This document shows, piece after piece, positions 18,323-27,103 of a stretch of DNA of 64,000 nucleotides (position 1 is its first letter; every line of letters begins with the position of its first letter). This DNA is from Sphingobium sp. CCH11-B1. Its GTDB lineage: Bacteria > Pseudomonadota > Alphaproteobacteria > Sphingomonadales > Sphingomonadaceae. The notes below the pieces were generated by a model. The model was not told the DNA's origin. It searched no databases and was given only the letters and a program-made list of their open reading frames with translations. Where the stretch lies: positions 32,924 to 96,923 of the forward strand of contig NZ_LSJY01000112.1 in assembly GCF_001556865.1 (NCBI RefSeq), read 5' to 3'. A program made the position numbers and the translations under genes.

Positions 18323-19389
18323 GCAAGACGCGTCGCACGATCATGATCTGGAACGCCGCGCGCGGCGGCATGCGCAGCGTGGTGGAGGCTTATGAGCGAG
18401 ACGGCTTTCTGGCGCAGGAGGGCGTTACCCTGATCGCCGCCTATGCCGATGGCGGTTTCCTGAAGCGCCAGGTCGTGCTGCTGAAAGGCCTGCTACGCTT
18501 CCTGCTCCTCGCGATCGGCGGCCATGTCGAGCTGGTCCATATTCATGCAGCCATGCGCGGCAGTTTTTGGCGCAAGGGGCTGTTCGCCTCCATCGCGCGC
18601 GCCTTCGGCATTCCCGTGCTGCTTCATCTCCACGGCTCGGAGATGAAGCTCTTCTATGGGTCGCTGCCCGATTGGGCGAAGAAGAAGGCCCGGCGACATC
18701 TGGAACGCGCGAGCCGGGTCCTCGTGCTGTCTGAAAGCTGGCGGGATTTCATCCTGACTATCGCGCCCCGCGCGCACATCATTGTCGTACCCAATTATGT
18801 GACGGTGCCGCCCCTTCCCGATGCTTCGGCGCGGGTGCCCGGCGAAGTGCTGTTCCTGGGCCTGGTGGGCGACCGCAAAGGCGTCTTTGACCTGATCCCA
18901 GCCTTTGCGCAGGTTGCCGGGGCTCATCCAGACGCGCGGCTGGTGATCGGCGGCAACGGCGAACTGGACCGCGCACGCCAGGCGATCCAGGCAGCAGGCG
19001 CGGATAGGTCCATCGATCTGGCTGGCTGGATAGAGGGAGCGGCCAAGGAAGCGCTGCTCGCCCGTGCGTCGGTCTACGTGCTGCCGTCGCATAATGAAGG
19101 CCTGCCGATGAGCGTGCTCGAAGCCATGGCGCGTGGCCTTCCGGTTGTCACCACCCGCGTCGGCGGCATACCCGAACTGATCACCGACGGCGTGGACGGG
19201 CTGCTGATCGACGCAGGCGATCAGGCAGCGCTCGCCCAGCGCATCGATGCGCTGCTTGCGGACGAAGCCTTGCGGACGCGCATCGCCGCGGCTGGACGAT
19301 CCCGGATCGAAACCCACTACAGTGACAAGGCCATCCTTCCTCTGTTGCGTGACATCTATCGCGATGCCCGGAAAAAGACGGGGTCTTGA
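18319..19389 (+). CDS. GT4 family glycosyltransferase
   Basis: A 356-residue GT-B glycosyltransferase. Features include VLLHLHGSEM in the acceptor domain, FLGLVGDRKGVFDLIPAFA at the start of the donor domain, and SHNEGLPMSVLEAMARGLPV followed by TTRVGGIPELI (EX7E donor motif). Its start overlaps the stop of the GH10 gene by 4 nt (ATGA), so hydrolase and transferase are co-expressed. Donor and acceptor are unknown. Confidence 0.9.
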   Translation: MSKTRRTIMIWNAARGGMRSVVEAYERDGFLAQEGVTLIAAYADGGFLKRQVVLLKGLLRFLLLAIGGHVELVHIHAAMRGSFWRKGLFASIARAFGIPVLLHLHGSEMKLFYGSLPDWAKKKARRHLERASRVLVLSESWRDFILTIAPRAHIIVVPNYVTVPPLPDASARVPGEVLFLGLVGDRKGVFDLIPAFAQVAGAHPDARLVIGGNGELDRARQAIQAAGADRSIDLAGWIEGAAKEALLARASVYVLPSHNEGLPMSVLEAMARGLPVVTTRVGGIPELITDGVDGLLIDAGDQAALAQRIDALLADEALRTRIAAAGRSRIETHYSDKAILPLLRDIYRDARKKTGS

Positions 19390-19440
19390 GGTGATCGGAC
19401 CGCTTGCACTTTGGGCGTCGCTGGACGATCACCACGTATA

Positions 19441-20565
19441 ATGATCAACAGCCCACGCCCTGCCCCTTCCCATCCCGCGCTTGGCAGGCATTCGCACTTC
19501 ATCGCCCTGGACGGTTTGCGAGGGGTGGCGGCGGGCTGCGTGTTTCTATTCCATGGACTCGCCTCGCCCACGCTGGAATGGCCGATGTTCAACAACGGCC
19601 TGTTGATGGTCGATCTGTTCTTTCTGCTCAGCGGATTCGTCATCGCCCATGCCTATGAGCGCCCGTTGACGGAAGGGATGCGGTTCGGCGATTTTGCCGT
19701 TCGTCGTTTCGTGCGCCTGTACCCGATGATTTTCCTGGGCGCGGCGCTGGCCGGGGCGGTCGGGATATTCGACCTCTATTTCAGGCGGAACAGTCCTCTC
19801 GCCATGAGCGCGGGAGAATTGGCGACTGCTGTTGGGCTGTCCTTCTTTCTTCTGCCTTTCACCTTCGGCAATCCGACACGCGAAATCTTTCCGACGAACA
19901 CGGTGCTATGGTCGCTGATGTTCGAAACCATCATCAATTTTGTCTATGCGGCATTTGCGCGCCACCTGACGACGCCGCGCCTTTACATCGTCGTGGCGCT
20001 TTCGCTTGCAGCGATCGCGATGGGCGGTTTTGGCGGCGGGGGGACCGATAATGCCTGGATGGGCATACCGCGCGTCTCGGCGGGCTTCTTCGGCGGCGTC
20101 ATCCTTTACCGCTGGTGGCGCAACGGCGCGATCCGGGTGCCCGCCATGTCATTTTCGACCGCGTCGCTGCTGCTCATCCTCGTCTCACTGCTGCCCTGGC
20201 CGTTGCCGGCGGCGGCCTTTCCCCCAGTTTTCCTGCTGTTCTCGTTCATCATCCTTTCCACTGCCGGCCGGCAAGCGGGCGATGTCGAGCGACGCATCTG
20301 CGTCATGCTGGGCGGCTTATCCTATCCCCTTTATGTGCTGCATCGCCCGATCCTCTCAACCGTGCTTTCGCTGGCGCGCCGCGTGGTGGGTGACGGATGG
20401 CCGGCGGTGCATCTGACGGTGGCCGTCACGTTGCTGATCTGCGCAATCCTGAGCCATTATGTGGTCCGCTTCTATGAGGGGCCTACACGTCGCACTTTGG
20501 GCAAGCGTCTGCGCATTGGCCGTACCGACCCCCAGGACCCGGAAATCCTGCAAAGCAGCAGATAG
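19441..20565 (+). CDS. Acyltransferase family 3 (OafA-like) membrane protein
   Basis: A 374-residue integral membrane acyltransferase with the conserved N-terminal block FIALDGLRGVAAGCVFLFHG and LLMVDLFFLLSGFVIAHAYE, then about ten hydrophobic segments. It is the second such enzyme of the locus, which implies at least two different acyl decorations on the polymer. The ATG at 19441 is used because the family normally begins 20-30 residues before the LDGLRG motif; the ribosome-binding site is weak. It lies 51 nt after the GT4 gene. Confidence 0.87.
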   Translation: MINSPRPAPSHPALGRHSHFIALDGLRGVAAGCVFLFHGLASPTLEWPMFNNGLLMVDLFFLLSGFVIAHAYERPLTEGMRFGDFAVRRFVRLYPMIFLGAALAGAVGIFDLYFRRNSPLAMSAGELATAVGLSFFLLPFTFGNPTREIFPTNTVLWSLMFETIINFVYAAFARHLTTPRLYIVVALSLAAIAMGGFGGGGTDNAWMGIPRVSAGFFGGVILYRWWRNGAIRVPAMSFSTASLLLILVSLLPWPLPAAAFPPVFLLFSFIILSTAGRQAGDVERRICVMLGGLSYPLYVLHRPILSTVLSLARRVVGDGWPAVHLTVAVTLLICAILSHYVVRFYEGPTRRTLGKRLRIGRTDPQDPEILQSSR

Positions 20566-20598
20566 AGAGACATCTTCGCCGCGCGGGAACCGGACACC

Positions 20599-20634
20599 GC
20601 CTGATAGGCGGGCCTGATACCCTTCACTCAGGCC
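20599..20634. terminator. Tandem hairpins between convergent genes
   Basis: Two small perfect stems, CGCCT/AGGCG (20599-20611) and GGCCTGA/TCAGGCC (20611-20634), lie between the rightward acyltransferase stop (20565) and the leftward LapG-like gene stop (20640). They share a base, so only one can be fully formed at a time. No T-run follows, so terminator function is only plausible. Confidence 0.35.
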
Positions 20635-20639
20635 GAAAC

Positions 20640-21548
20640 TCAGCCATTTTGTTTGTCGATGGCGAACCAGCGCATGGGATTGTTGAAATCCTGTATGCCT
20701 ATGAAGCTATATTCCGAGTCCGACCAGCGACGGATAGCGATCGTACGGTTGTCGAGGACCACATCCGCATGGTCCAGCCGAGCGACCAGAACGGTATGCA
20801 GCCCCGCCGCCTGCGAATAGACGATCGCAAAGGCGAGACGATCTTCCGGAAAACCGGCTTCGGCCAGTTCGATCCGCTTCTCGATGGCGAGATCTTCGCA
20901 ATCGCCGACCGCTTGTGGGCCAACGCCGCTTCGCGTCCAATATTCGTCACGACCGTAGAGCGCGATGTCCGTATCCTGCCGTACCCGGCCGTTCACGGCG
21001 CGGTTGACCTTTTTCAGCATCGCCATCGCGTCGGCCGCAGCGACAGCCTGCGGAGCGCTGGGGCGAACTGGCCGCGCGACGGCGGCAACTTCGACCCTGG
21101 GCGCCCCAGCCTCGTCGGGCGCGGCCAGCGACGCAACCGCGGGAAGCGGCGCGAAGATGGGGAATCTTTCGATCAACGGCATCGAAGCGAAGGAAGGCTC
21201 CTTCGAAAATTGCGGCGCGAACTGCAAATCAGGCAAGGGCCGGAGCGCGTTCAGAAAGCGGGCGGCTTCGGCCTTCATCCCGCGGTCGTGCGCGGCGGCA
21301 GATGCGCCGCCACGGACCACGATGCCGCCCGTTTCTATTTGAGGGTCGCCCTGCGATTTGGTGTCGGCGCACAGCCGCGTGTCTGCGGTGCGATCGCACA
21401 TCATCACGAAGCCGCGTGGCGGCTCGATCTGCGCGCCTGTCGCGAGAAAGGACTGTGCCGGGCTTTTGGCGTAGGCGTCAGCGTGCGTCAGCCCCAGCGC
21501 CCCGAGCGCGATTACTGCGCTCCAATGACCTAACTTCCTGATCCGCAC
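20640..21548 (-). CDS. LapG-type transglutaminase-like cysteine protease (BTLCP, DUF920)
   Basis: A 302-residue exported protein with a signal peptide (ending near ADAYA), a proline-rich linker, and a C-terminal bacterial transglutaminase-like cysteine protease domain. The catalytic triad is visible: Cys in GDCEDLAIEKR (about 217), His in HTVLVARLDH (about 251) and Asp in VVLDNR (about 266). LapG, the studied family member, is a calcium-dependent periplasmic protease that releases RTX adhesins from the cell surface. Here an RTX protein is encoded two genes upstream. The start is a GTG at 21548 with AGGAG 7 nt upstream. Confidence 0.88.
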   Translation of the reverse strand: MRIRKLGHWSAVIALGALGLTHADAYAKSPAQSFLATGAQIEPPRGFVMMCDRTADTRLCADTKSQGDPQIETGGIVVRGGASAAAHDRGMKAEAARFLNALRPLPDLQFAPQFSKEPSFASMPLIERFPIFAPLPAVASLAAPDEAGAPRVEVAAVARPVRPSAPQAVAAADAMAMLKKVNRAVNGRVRQDTDIALYGRDEYWTRSGVGPQAVGDCEDLAIEKRIELAEAGFPEDRLAFAIVYSQAAGLHTVLVARLDHADVVLDNRTIAIRRWSDSEYSFIGIQDFNNPMRWFAIDKQNG

Positions 21549-21646
21549 CGATTCACTCCTGCTTCAGGAGTGGTATGGCGAGGAATCATGCAAAGCCGGT
21601 TGAGGCGCAAAGTTAAAGCGAGGTTAACCTTGCTATTATTAGCAAC

Positions 21647-22036
21647 TCACCTTTCGCTCATCGGCGTAGCTACATAATATTTGCTGAAAGAAAGCGCATA
21701 GTAGATGCAACGCACCTTGTCGGTCGGCAATGTTTGCGATCGCGTAACGAGAACGCCTTTCTCGTCTTTTTGCTTCAGGGAAAACTGCCAGCCCTGAACA
21801 TTGCAGGCAGTTGCAACAAGCGTTTCGAGTTCATCGATGTTGCGGGCGGCCTTGGCAGCGTAGGCAAGCCGGTTCTTTTCGTCCACCGTCATCTGCGGCG
21901 GCGGGAGGACGGGCCGCTCGTCGCGCAGGCCACGGGGGCCATAGGGCCGGTTGGGTGCGGCGGACTGTGCATGCGCCACGCCGCCGGCCAATGTCAGGAT
22001 GGAAGCAGCAGCCAGCATCTTCCAAGCATTGTGCAT
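21647..22036 (-). CDS. Small secreted hypothetical protein
   Basis: A 129-residue protein with a signal peptide (MHNAWKMLAAASILTLAGGV, cleaved near AHAQ), a Pro/Arg-rich stretch, and a domain with two Cys (ATACNVQGWQFSL and TDKVRCIYYALSFSKYY) that may form a disulphide. I recognise no family. The start at 22036 is decided by GGAGGAG 7 nt upstream; the longer frame to 22090 has no such site. It lies between the LapG-like protease and the RTX lyase gene and follows that gene's terminator. Confidence 0.7.
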   Translation of the reverse strand: MHNAWKMLAAASILTLAGGVAHAQSAAPNRPYGPRGLRDERPVLPPPQMTVDEKNRLAYAAKAARNIDELETLVATACNVQGWQFSLKQKDEKGVLVTRSQTLPTDKVRCIYYALSFSKYYVATPMSER

Positions 22037-22101
22037 GTGCAAACTCCTCCGCAGATCAAATGCCGCTACTACAGGATCGAAGCTGAACAAACGCCTATCG
22101 C

Positions 22102-22130
22102 AAAAGGGGCCGGATTTTCACCCGGCCCCT
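22102..22130 (-). terminator. Rho-independent terminator of the RTX lyase gene
   Basis: A perfect 9-bp GC-rich stem (AGGGGCCGG at 22105-22113 with CCGGCCCCT at 22122-22130, 8-nt loop) begins 24 nt after the stop of the leftward RTX gene. On the minus strand it is followed by TTTTG, the classic layout of an intrinsic terminator. Confidence 0.75.
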
Positions 22131-22153
22131 CATAATGCTGCTCTGTCCCGTAC

Positions 22154-25100
22154 TTAGAGTATCAGGCTGTTCGCGCCAAGCGGCAGGCCATTCAGATTGT
22201 CGACCCGGATCACGAAGTCGACCACGCCGTCCCCGTTCAGATCGCCATGCAACTGGGCGAAATTGCCATTGTTCACGAACCAGACCGAATGGTCCATCGG
22301 CGTCGTCGGGCGATCGGCATAGTATGTCAGCGCCTGGCGACCGTGCATATCTGGATTGGCATCGAACTCGCTCAGGTCGATCTTGTCACCCTGCGTCACG
22401 GAAAAGTCCGCGATGCGCGTGGTGTTGCCGCCTTTCGAGCCAGCCTCGCCATAGCGGAAGACGAAGCGATCCGCACCCGCGCCGCCATAAAGCATGTCGT
22501 TCCCCGATCCGCCGATCAGAACGTCATTGCCATCGCCACCCATGAGAAGGTCATCGCCGGCACCCCCGATCAGGATATCATTGCCGCCATTGCCGACGAG
22601 CTTGTCATTGCCGTCGCCGCCCTCCAGCCGGTTCGCTGCATTGTTGCCTGTGATGAGATTATCGAGCGTGTTGCCGATGCCGTTGATGGCCCCGGCGGTG
22701 GACGCCAGCGTCAGATTCTCGACGTTAGCGGACAGGGCGTAGGACACATAGGCGGCGACCGTGTCGAGCCCGCCGTTCGCATATTCAGTCACCTGATCGT
22801 TCACATCATCAACGATGTAGCGATCGTCGCCATTACCCCCATAGAGGATGTCCGCGCCACGGCCGCCATTCAGCTGGTCGTTGCCGTCCCCTCCATAGAG
22901 GATGTCGTTGCCCATCCCGCCATCCAGGCTGTCGTCGCCCGCACCGCCAATGATGACGTTGTCGCGTTGGTTGCCGATCAGCGTGGCGTTCCCGCTTCCC
23001 GTGAAGGTCAGCTTTTCCAAGCCGTCGCCCAGCACATAATTGCGCAGGCCCGTCAGCACGGTATCGCCCCCGCTGCTGTCGACGATGTGATCGCCGGCAT
23101 GATCGACATAATAGGTATCGTCGCCCGCGCCGCCGTCCATCCGGTCGGCCCCTGCGCCGCCATCGAGAATGTCGTTCCCGTTGCCGCCGACCAGATTGTC
23201 GTCGCCTGCTCCACCGAACAGGGATCCGCCATGATGATCGGAAAGCGACAGGGCTTCGTCCGCAGCGGTTCCAATGACCGAACGATGCAGAAGCGAACCG
23301 TCGATCGCCATCTGGTCGAGCGTCGTCACGCCATGCGCGTCGACAATCGACTGCTGTTCCAAAGTGCCGTCGGCGCGATATTGGTGCACCGTATCGACGC
23401 CATCGGGACCGATGGACCGGTCATATTGCACCGCGCCGTCCGGATAGTATCGGACCACCTTCACAAGCCGGCCATCGGCCGTGTACATGTCGATCTGCGA
23501 TGCATAATCCTCTCCGTTGTGGGAGAAGCTCTGCACCTGACGCGCGACCGCGCCAGCAGCGGCCTTCGGGTTCTCGATGATCTCCTGCACCAGCGCGTTG
23601 CCGTCCATCACGCGCTCCACCATGAGCAGCTTGGTGCCGTGCGAGTCGTAGGTCGTGCGAATGAGGTTGGCCGGCGTCCCTGTGGTGACGACGAACTCGA
23701 ACGCGCCGTTAATGGCCGACAGTGCTATCTGCTCGTTAGACAGGATGTCCCTCAGCTGGGCTTCCGACGTCAGGTTCAGCACCTGGCCGTCCGTCAGGAC
23801 GACACCAGCCAGATTGGGCGCGGCATCGATCGCGGCGATGTTGGCGACGAAGTCCGCGGCAGTGCCGACGAACATCGACGCAGCGGTCGATGCCGGGGAT
23901 GTCACGCCGGTCGCATGGACGGAAACGGCAGTGATATTATGCAGGCCAGAACCCATCGTCAGATCAAAGCTGAAATGCCCGTTGCCGTCGATCGTGGCGC
24001 TGCCCAGCAAGTTGCCGCCATCATAAATCTGCACACGGGCCGCGCCTGAAGCAGTGCCGGCAATGGTGGTCTGGGCATGGCCGTCCGACCCGATCGGCGC
24101 GCTTAGGGTGAGCGACGGCGCGTCTACATGAACGGGTTCCGGGGGCAAGGTCGGCGGCGCTTGATTGGCCGGGCTCGCGGGCAGATCAAGTTCGGCCGGC
24201 GTCACCGGATGCGTATCGACATGATGCACATTGTCGAGTCCGCCGATCGCGCCGAGCGTATCGTTGATCGCATGGAACCCGTCCTTGTCGACCGCTTCCG
24301 ATAGAATAGGCTGCGAATGGGCGGCCTCGCCCCCCGACGTGATCACAGGCTGCGCTTTGGCGAAGTCGGGAAGACTGGTCGCGGTCGGGTAGCTGGTCGA
24401 TACCAGTTTGCCGCTGGCATCGTAGCTGTTGAGGCGAATGGACGATGCCTGGCCTACGATGTTGAATTCGTAGATCTGTTTCGCGACCCCATCGACCGGC
24501 TTGGCGAAGGTCACCGTTTCGCGCATCAGCACGCCATTGGTGTAGGATTTGACGTCCGTGGACCCGTCTAGGGCGGTGATGGTGTCGCTGGTGATGGCGC
24601 CATTTGTCGCATAGCGCCGGATTTCGGTCGCTCCGTTCGACAGGGTGTAGCGGGCGTAATCGAGCGTATTGTCGCTATGGAAACGCTCTTCGGTTACGAG
24701 CGTCGATCCCGAATAGGCCTTGTACGTCCGGGCATAGCTCTGGCCGGAAACACCGTTGCTATAAATCTCCTTCGTGACGGGCCCGGACATGTGGGTGATC
24801 GTCTGGGACAGGAGCTGACCATCGGACCAGCTGTTATTTTCCGTCGACTTGTCAGCGAACGTCGTCGACGTGCTGACAAGTTTGCCGCCGGCATAGCCCT
24901 GGTTGACGGTGCGGCCGTCGGCCGTCGTGACCGTCAATTGGGCCAGCGAGCCGTCCACGCCGTAGAGGTGTGCAATCGTCGATCCGTCCGGGTTCATCTT
25001 CATGTCATATTGCAGCGAACCATCGGCATTGGTGCGCGTCGAATATACAATTTTGCCCGCCGCGTTCAGCGCCGTCCATGTCGCCACATAGGGCTGGCCA

Positions 25101-26683
25101 ACGATGTTGGCCTGATACATCTCCATCGCGATCGGCCCGCTTGCGTGCTGGATCGAATAGGACTGCAACAGGCCTGCGACATTGAACTTCTCGGTCGTCT
25201 GGTCACCATTATCCAGCAGCCGGCTGCGGAAATCCAACGTCCCGTCCGCGTGGTAACGGACGCATTCCGTCATCTGGCCGGCGGCATTGAAGGCCTGATA
25301 CTGTGTGACATAGGATTGGCCGGTCACATTGTAGGCGACCACTTCCTTCTGAACCCCGTCCGCGTTGGCGGTGACATAGTCCTTCGTCTGCCGGATCAGC
25401 ACACCATTTTTGTAGGTGTCGTTGATGACCAGCGTCGGCTTGCCGTCCAAGTCGAGGAAGGTGGAATAGCGATTGTCGCCGGTGCCCGTGATCTGGAGGA
25501 AATTGGCCCCGCCGACCACCTTGGTCAGAGCATCCTTTGCATCGGCCATCAAGGTCGCCAGCTGCGACGTGGATGTGAGGGTGAAGGTACGCGTGTCCGT
25601 CAGAACGATCGCGCCAAGGCGATCCTGACCCGCTATGACGTCCATCCGCGCGAGGATGTCGGCCGATGTGCCGACCTGAACGGAAATGTCATCCGATGTC
25701 GCAGACATCTTGCCGTCGACTTCGGTGGCCGCCTTGAACATATGGCTACCTGCGGCGCTATCGACGATGAAAGTGAACGCACCATTGGCGTCAGCCTGCG
25801 TCGTGCCCACCAGCTTCGTGCCATCGTAAAGATGGACGGTGACGCCCGCTACGGCATGCCCGTTAAACACGCTTTCCGCGCCGGCGCCTTCCGCGCCGCT
25901 GCTTGCCAGGGCAAGCGTTGGCGCTTCTGCGGGAAGGGTATATTTGCCCGGCGCGGGGATCTTGACCATGTCGCCATGATCGATCTGCAGGTTGGAAAAT
26001 TGCGCAGCGATGGTTTCGGGGGCTTCGTTGCGGTAGATGCCCTGCTTCCAGGCAAGGTCTCCGCCGAAATTATAGCCGACCCGTCCGCTATAATCGACGA
26101 CCACCTTCCCATCGATCGCCACGACCACCCGGCCCGAACCGTCGTTGGCGACATTGGCATAAACGTCGAAATGATAATCACTGCCACGCGCGATGTCGGC
26201 GGAGTCCAACCATACACGCTGCTCAACCGTCTTGCCGCTGTCCGATTGATACCGAACCATCACGGAGAGCTTCTCGCCCACTAGCTCGATCGCGACGGGC
26301 GGCGGCGCCGCCATGCTGACGTCTGGCGGGAACTGAATTAGCTGGCTCACCAGCAGCCATTTGGCGGTGTTGGCTGCGCCCGGCTCCAGATTGAAGTCGA
26401 AGCTGGTGTGCAAATTCTGACCCAGCGCGATATGATCGGCCGCCGAAATCTCGGACCGCTCCTTGTGCGTGCCGACATCGATGCCCCAGCGGATTTCATC
26501 GCCGGCCCGCACTTCGAACCGCAAGGTATCTTCGTCGATCGCGCGCAACGCCCAGTCGTTCGCAGCGTTATAGGCGTAGCCACTTGCCGAATTCAGAACG
26601 TCAAATACTGAATTTCCCATGCCAAGCATGTAATAAACGGGATTGCCAGTACCCCAATCCAGCGAATCTACAATCTTTACCAT
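22154..26683 (-). CDS. Type I-secreted RTX protein with N-terminal polysaccharide-lyase domain
   Basis: A 1509-residue extracellular protein without a signal peptide. Residues about 1-240 resemble the concanavalin-like heparin-lyase-I/polysaccharide-lyase fold (TLRFEVRAGDEIRWGIDVG, HKERSEI, FDFNLEPG). Then come two copies of a module: an Ig-like domain, a VGTxAD...VLTD...LTS segment, and repeats with a G-Q/E-x-Y core. From about 1152 to 1410 there are many GGxGxDxLx calcium-binding RTX nonapeptides. The C-terminus has an EF-hand-like loop (GDLNGDGVVDFV) and the non-cleaved type I secretion signal. It likely trims or binds the cell's own uronate-containing EPS. AAGGA just upstream decides the ATG at 26683. 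No type I transporter is in the window. Confidence 0.88.
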   Translation of the reverse strand: MVKIVDSLDWGTGNPVYYMLGMGNSVFDVLNSASGYAYNAANDWALRAIDEDTLRFEVRAGDEIRWGIDVGTHKERSEISAADHIALGQNLHTSFDFNLEPGAANTAKWLLVSQLIQFPPDVSMAAPPPVAIELVGEKLSVMVRYQSDSGKTVEQRVWLDSADIARGSDYHFDVYANVANDGSGRVVVAIDGKVVVDYSGRVGYNFGGDLAWKQGIYRNEAPETIAAQFSNLQIDHGDMVKIPAPGKYTLPAEAPTLALASSGAEGAGAESVFNGHAVAGVTVHLYDGTKLVGTTQADANGAFTFIVDSAAGSHMFKAATEVDGKMSATSDDISVQVGTSADILARMDVIAGQDRLGAIVLTDTRTFTLTSTSQLATLMADAKDALTKVVGGANFLQITGTGDNRYSTFLDLDGKPTLVINDTYKNGVLIRQTKDYVTANADGVQKEVVAYNVTGQSYVTQYQAFNAAGQMTECVRYHADGTLDFRSRLLDNGDQTTEKFNVAGLLQSYSIQHASGPIAMEMYQANIVGQPYVATWTALNAAGKIVYSTRTNADGSLQYDMKMNPDGSTIAHLYGVDGSLAQLTVTTADGRTVNQGYAGGKLVSTSTTFADKSTENNSWSDGQLLSQTITHMSGPVTKEIYSNGVSGQSYARTYKAYSGSTLVTEERFHSDNTLDYARYTLSNGATEIRRYATNGAITSDTITALDGSTDVKSYTNGVLMRETVTFAKPVDGVAKQIYEFNIVGQASSIRLNSYDASGKLVSTSYPTATSLPDFAKAQPVITSGGEAAHSQPILSEAVDKDGFHAINDTLGAIGGLDNVHHVDTHPVTPAELDLPASPANQAPPTLPPEPVHVDAPSLTLSAPIGSDGHAQTTIAGTASGAARVQIYDGGNLLGSATIDGNGHFSFDLTMGSGLHNITAVSVHATGVTSPASTAASMFVGTAADFVANIAAIDAAPNLAGVVLTDGQVLNLTSEAQLRDILSNEQIALSAINGAFEFVVTTGTPANLIRTTYDSHGTKLLMVERVMDGNALVQEIIENPKAAAGAVARQVQSFSHNGEDYASQIDMYTADGRLVKVVRYYPDGAVQYDRSIGPDGVDTVHQYRADGTLEQQSIVDAHGVTTLDQMAIDGSLLHRSVIGTAADEALSLSDHHGGSLFGGAGDDNLVGGNGNDILDGGAGADRMDGGAGDDTYYVDHAGDHIVDSSGGDTVLTGLRNYVLGDGLEKLTFTGSGNATLIGNQRDNVIIGGAGDDSLDGGMGNDILYGGDGNDQLNGGRGADILYGGNGDDRYIVDDVNDQVTEYANGGLDTVAAYVSYALSANVENLTLASTAGAINGIGNTLDNLITGNNAANRLEGGDGNDKLVGNGGNDILIGGAGDDLLMGGDGNDVLIGGSGNDMLYGGAGADRFVFRYGEAGSKGGNTTRIADFSVTQGDKIDLSEFDANPDMHGRQALTYYADRPTTPMDHSVWFVNNGNFAQLHGDLNGDGVVDFVIRVDNLNGLPLGANSLIL
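22453..23230 (-). repeat. RTX nonapeptide repeat block
   Basis: Within the RTX lyase gene, tandem glycine/aspartate-rich nonapeptides (GGAGDDxLx, GGNGNDILD and similar) occupy residues about 1152-1410. They form at least three clusters separated by two VENLTL/LEKLTF-type spacers. They fold into calcium-loaded parallel beta-rolls outside the cell. Confidence 0.85.
23495..25350 (-). repeat. Degenerate GQxY repeats in RTX lyase protein
   Basis: Five protein-level repeats are visible near nt 25325, 25100, 24750, 24455 and 23510. Each has a K/M-E/Q-x-Y segment, then V-x-G-Q/E-x-Y, then Y/N-A-x-G about ten residues later (for example NVTGQSY, NIVGQPY, GVSGQSY, NIVGQAS, SHNGEDY). The segments between them carry ADGSLQY-like YD-type stretches. 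I know no named family for this arrangement. Confidence 0.55.
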
Positions 26684-27103
26684 CGGTCCTTGATCCAGAT
26701 ATAGACACAGCGACATGCTGTCTTTGATGGTGAAGATGACAGACAGGCTATTAAAAGCAGCTAAGAGTCGTGGTGTGCAAAAAATTGTTTCCTGTGCTTA
26801 ACAAGGTGATAACCAGTATTTCCCTACTCTATATATAGGGTGCGGCGGCGGTTGGAGGTTCCAGGATCGGAAGTGGCGCGCTTTCAGGATCAGGATCGTT
26901 GGTGAACTGACACCCACGGGACCCTGATTCGTACCCCTTCGGCTTCAGTTCTCGCAAGGAAACGGAACGTAAGCGACATCCCCCCGTTCCCCACCCCGCA
27001 CCGTCATGGAAACGACCATCTGTCTCGCTGCCGGCCGCACAAAGCGCAGGCGTCTTTCAAAATGCAGCCAATAACGACGAATTTTGCGTCAGCCCAAGGA
27101 ACG
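26684..27103. other. Intergenic region upstream of RTX lyase gene
   Basis: About 420 nt between the RTX gene start (leftward) and the end of the broken lldD gene hold no convincing gene. The part nearest the RTX gene (26730-26850) is A/T-rich, with TATATATAG at about 26832 and a run of A at about 26780, and probably carries the RTX promoter. The remaining 250 nt are GC-rich. The stretch near 26900 (gtgaactgacaccc) resembles the ends of some IS elements, but no partner end or transposase is present. Confidence 0.4.

Noticed and set aside
22453..23230. RTX repeats considered as a CRISPR-like or DNA-level tandem array
   Set aside because: The repetition is at the protein level (GGxGxD nonapeptides), with varied codons and in-frame spacing, not conserved DNA repeats with unique spacers.
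26408..26611. Long opposite-strand open frames inside the RTX, EPS and purine genes
   Set aside because: High GC content creates long antisense open frames; these lack family motifs and lie wholly within strongly supported genes.
26850..26960. Possible IS-element end near gtgaactgacaccc
   Set aside because: The resemblance to IS termini is short, no matching inverted end, target duplication or transposase fragment was found within the gap.
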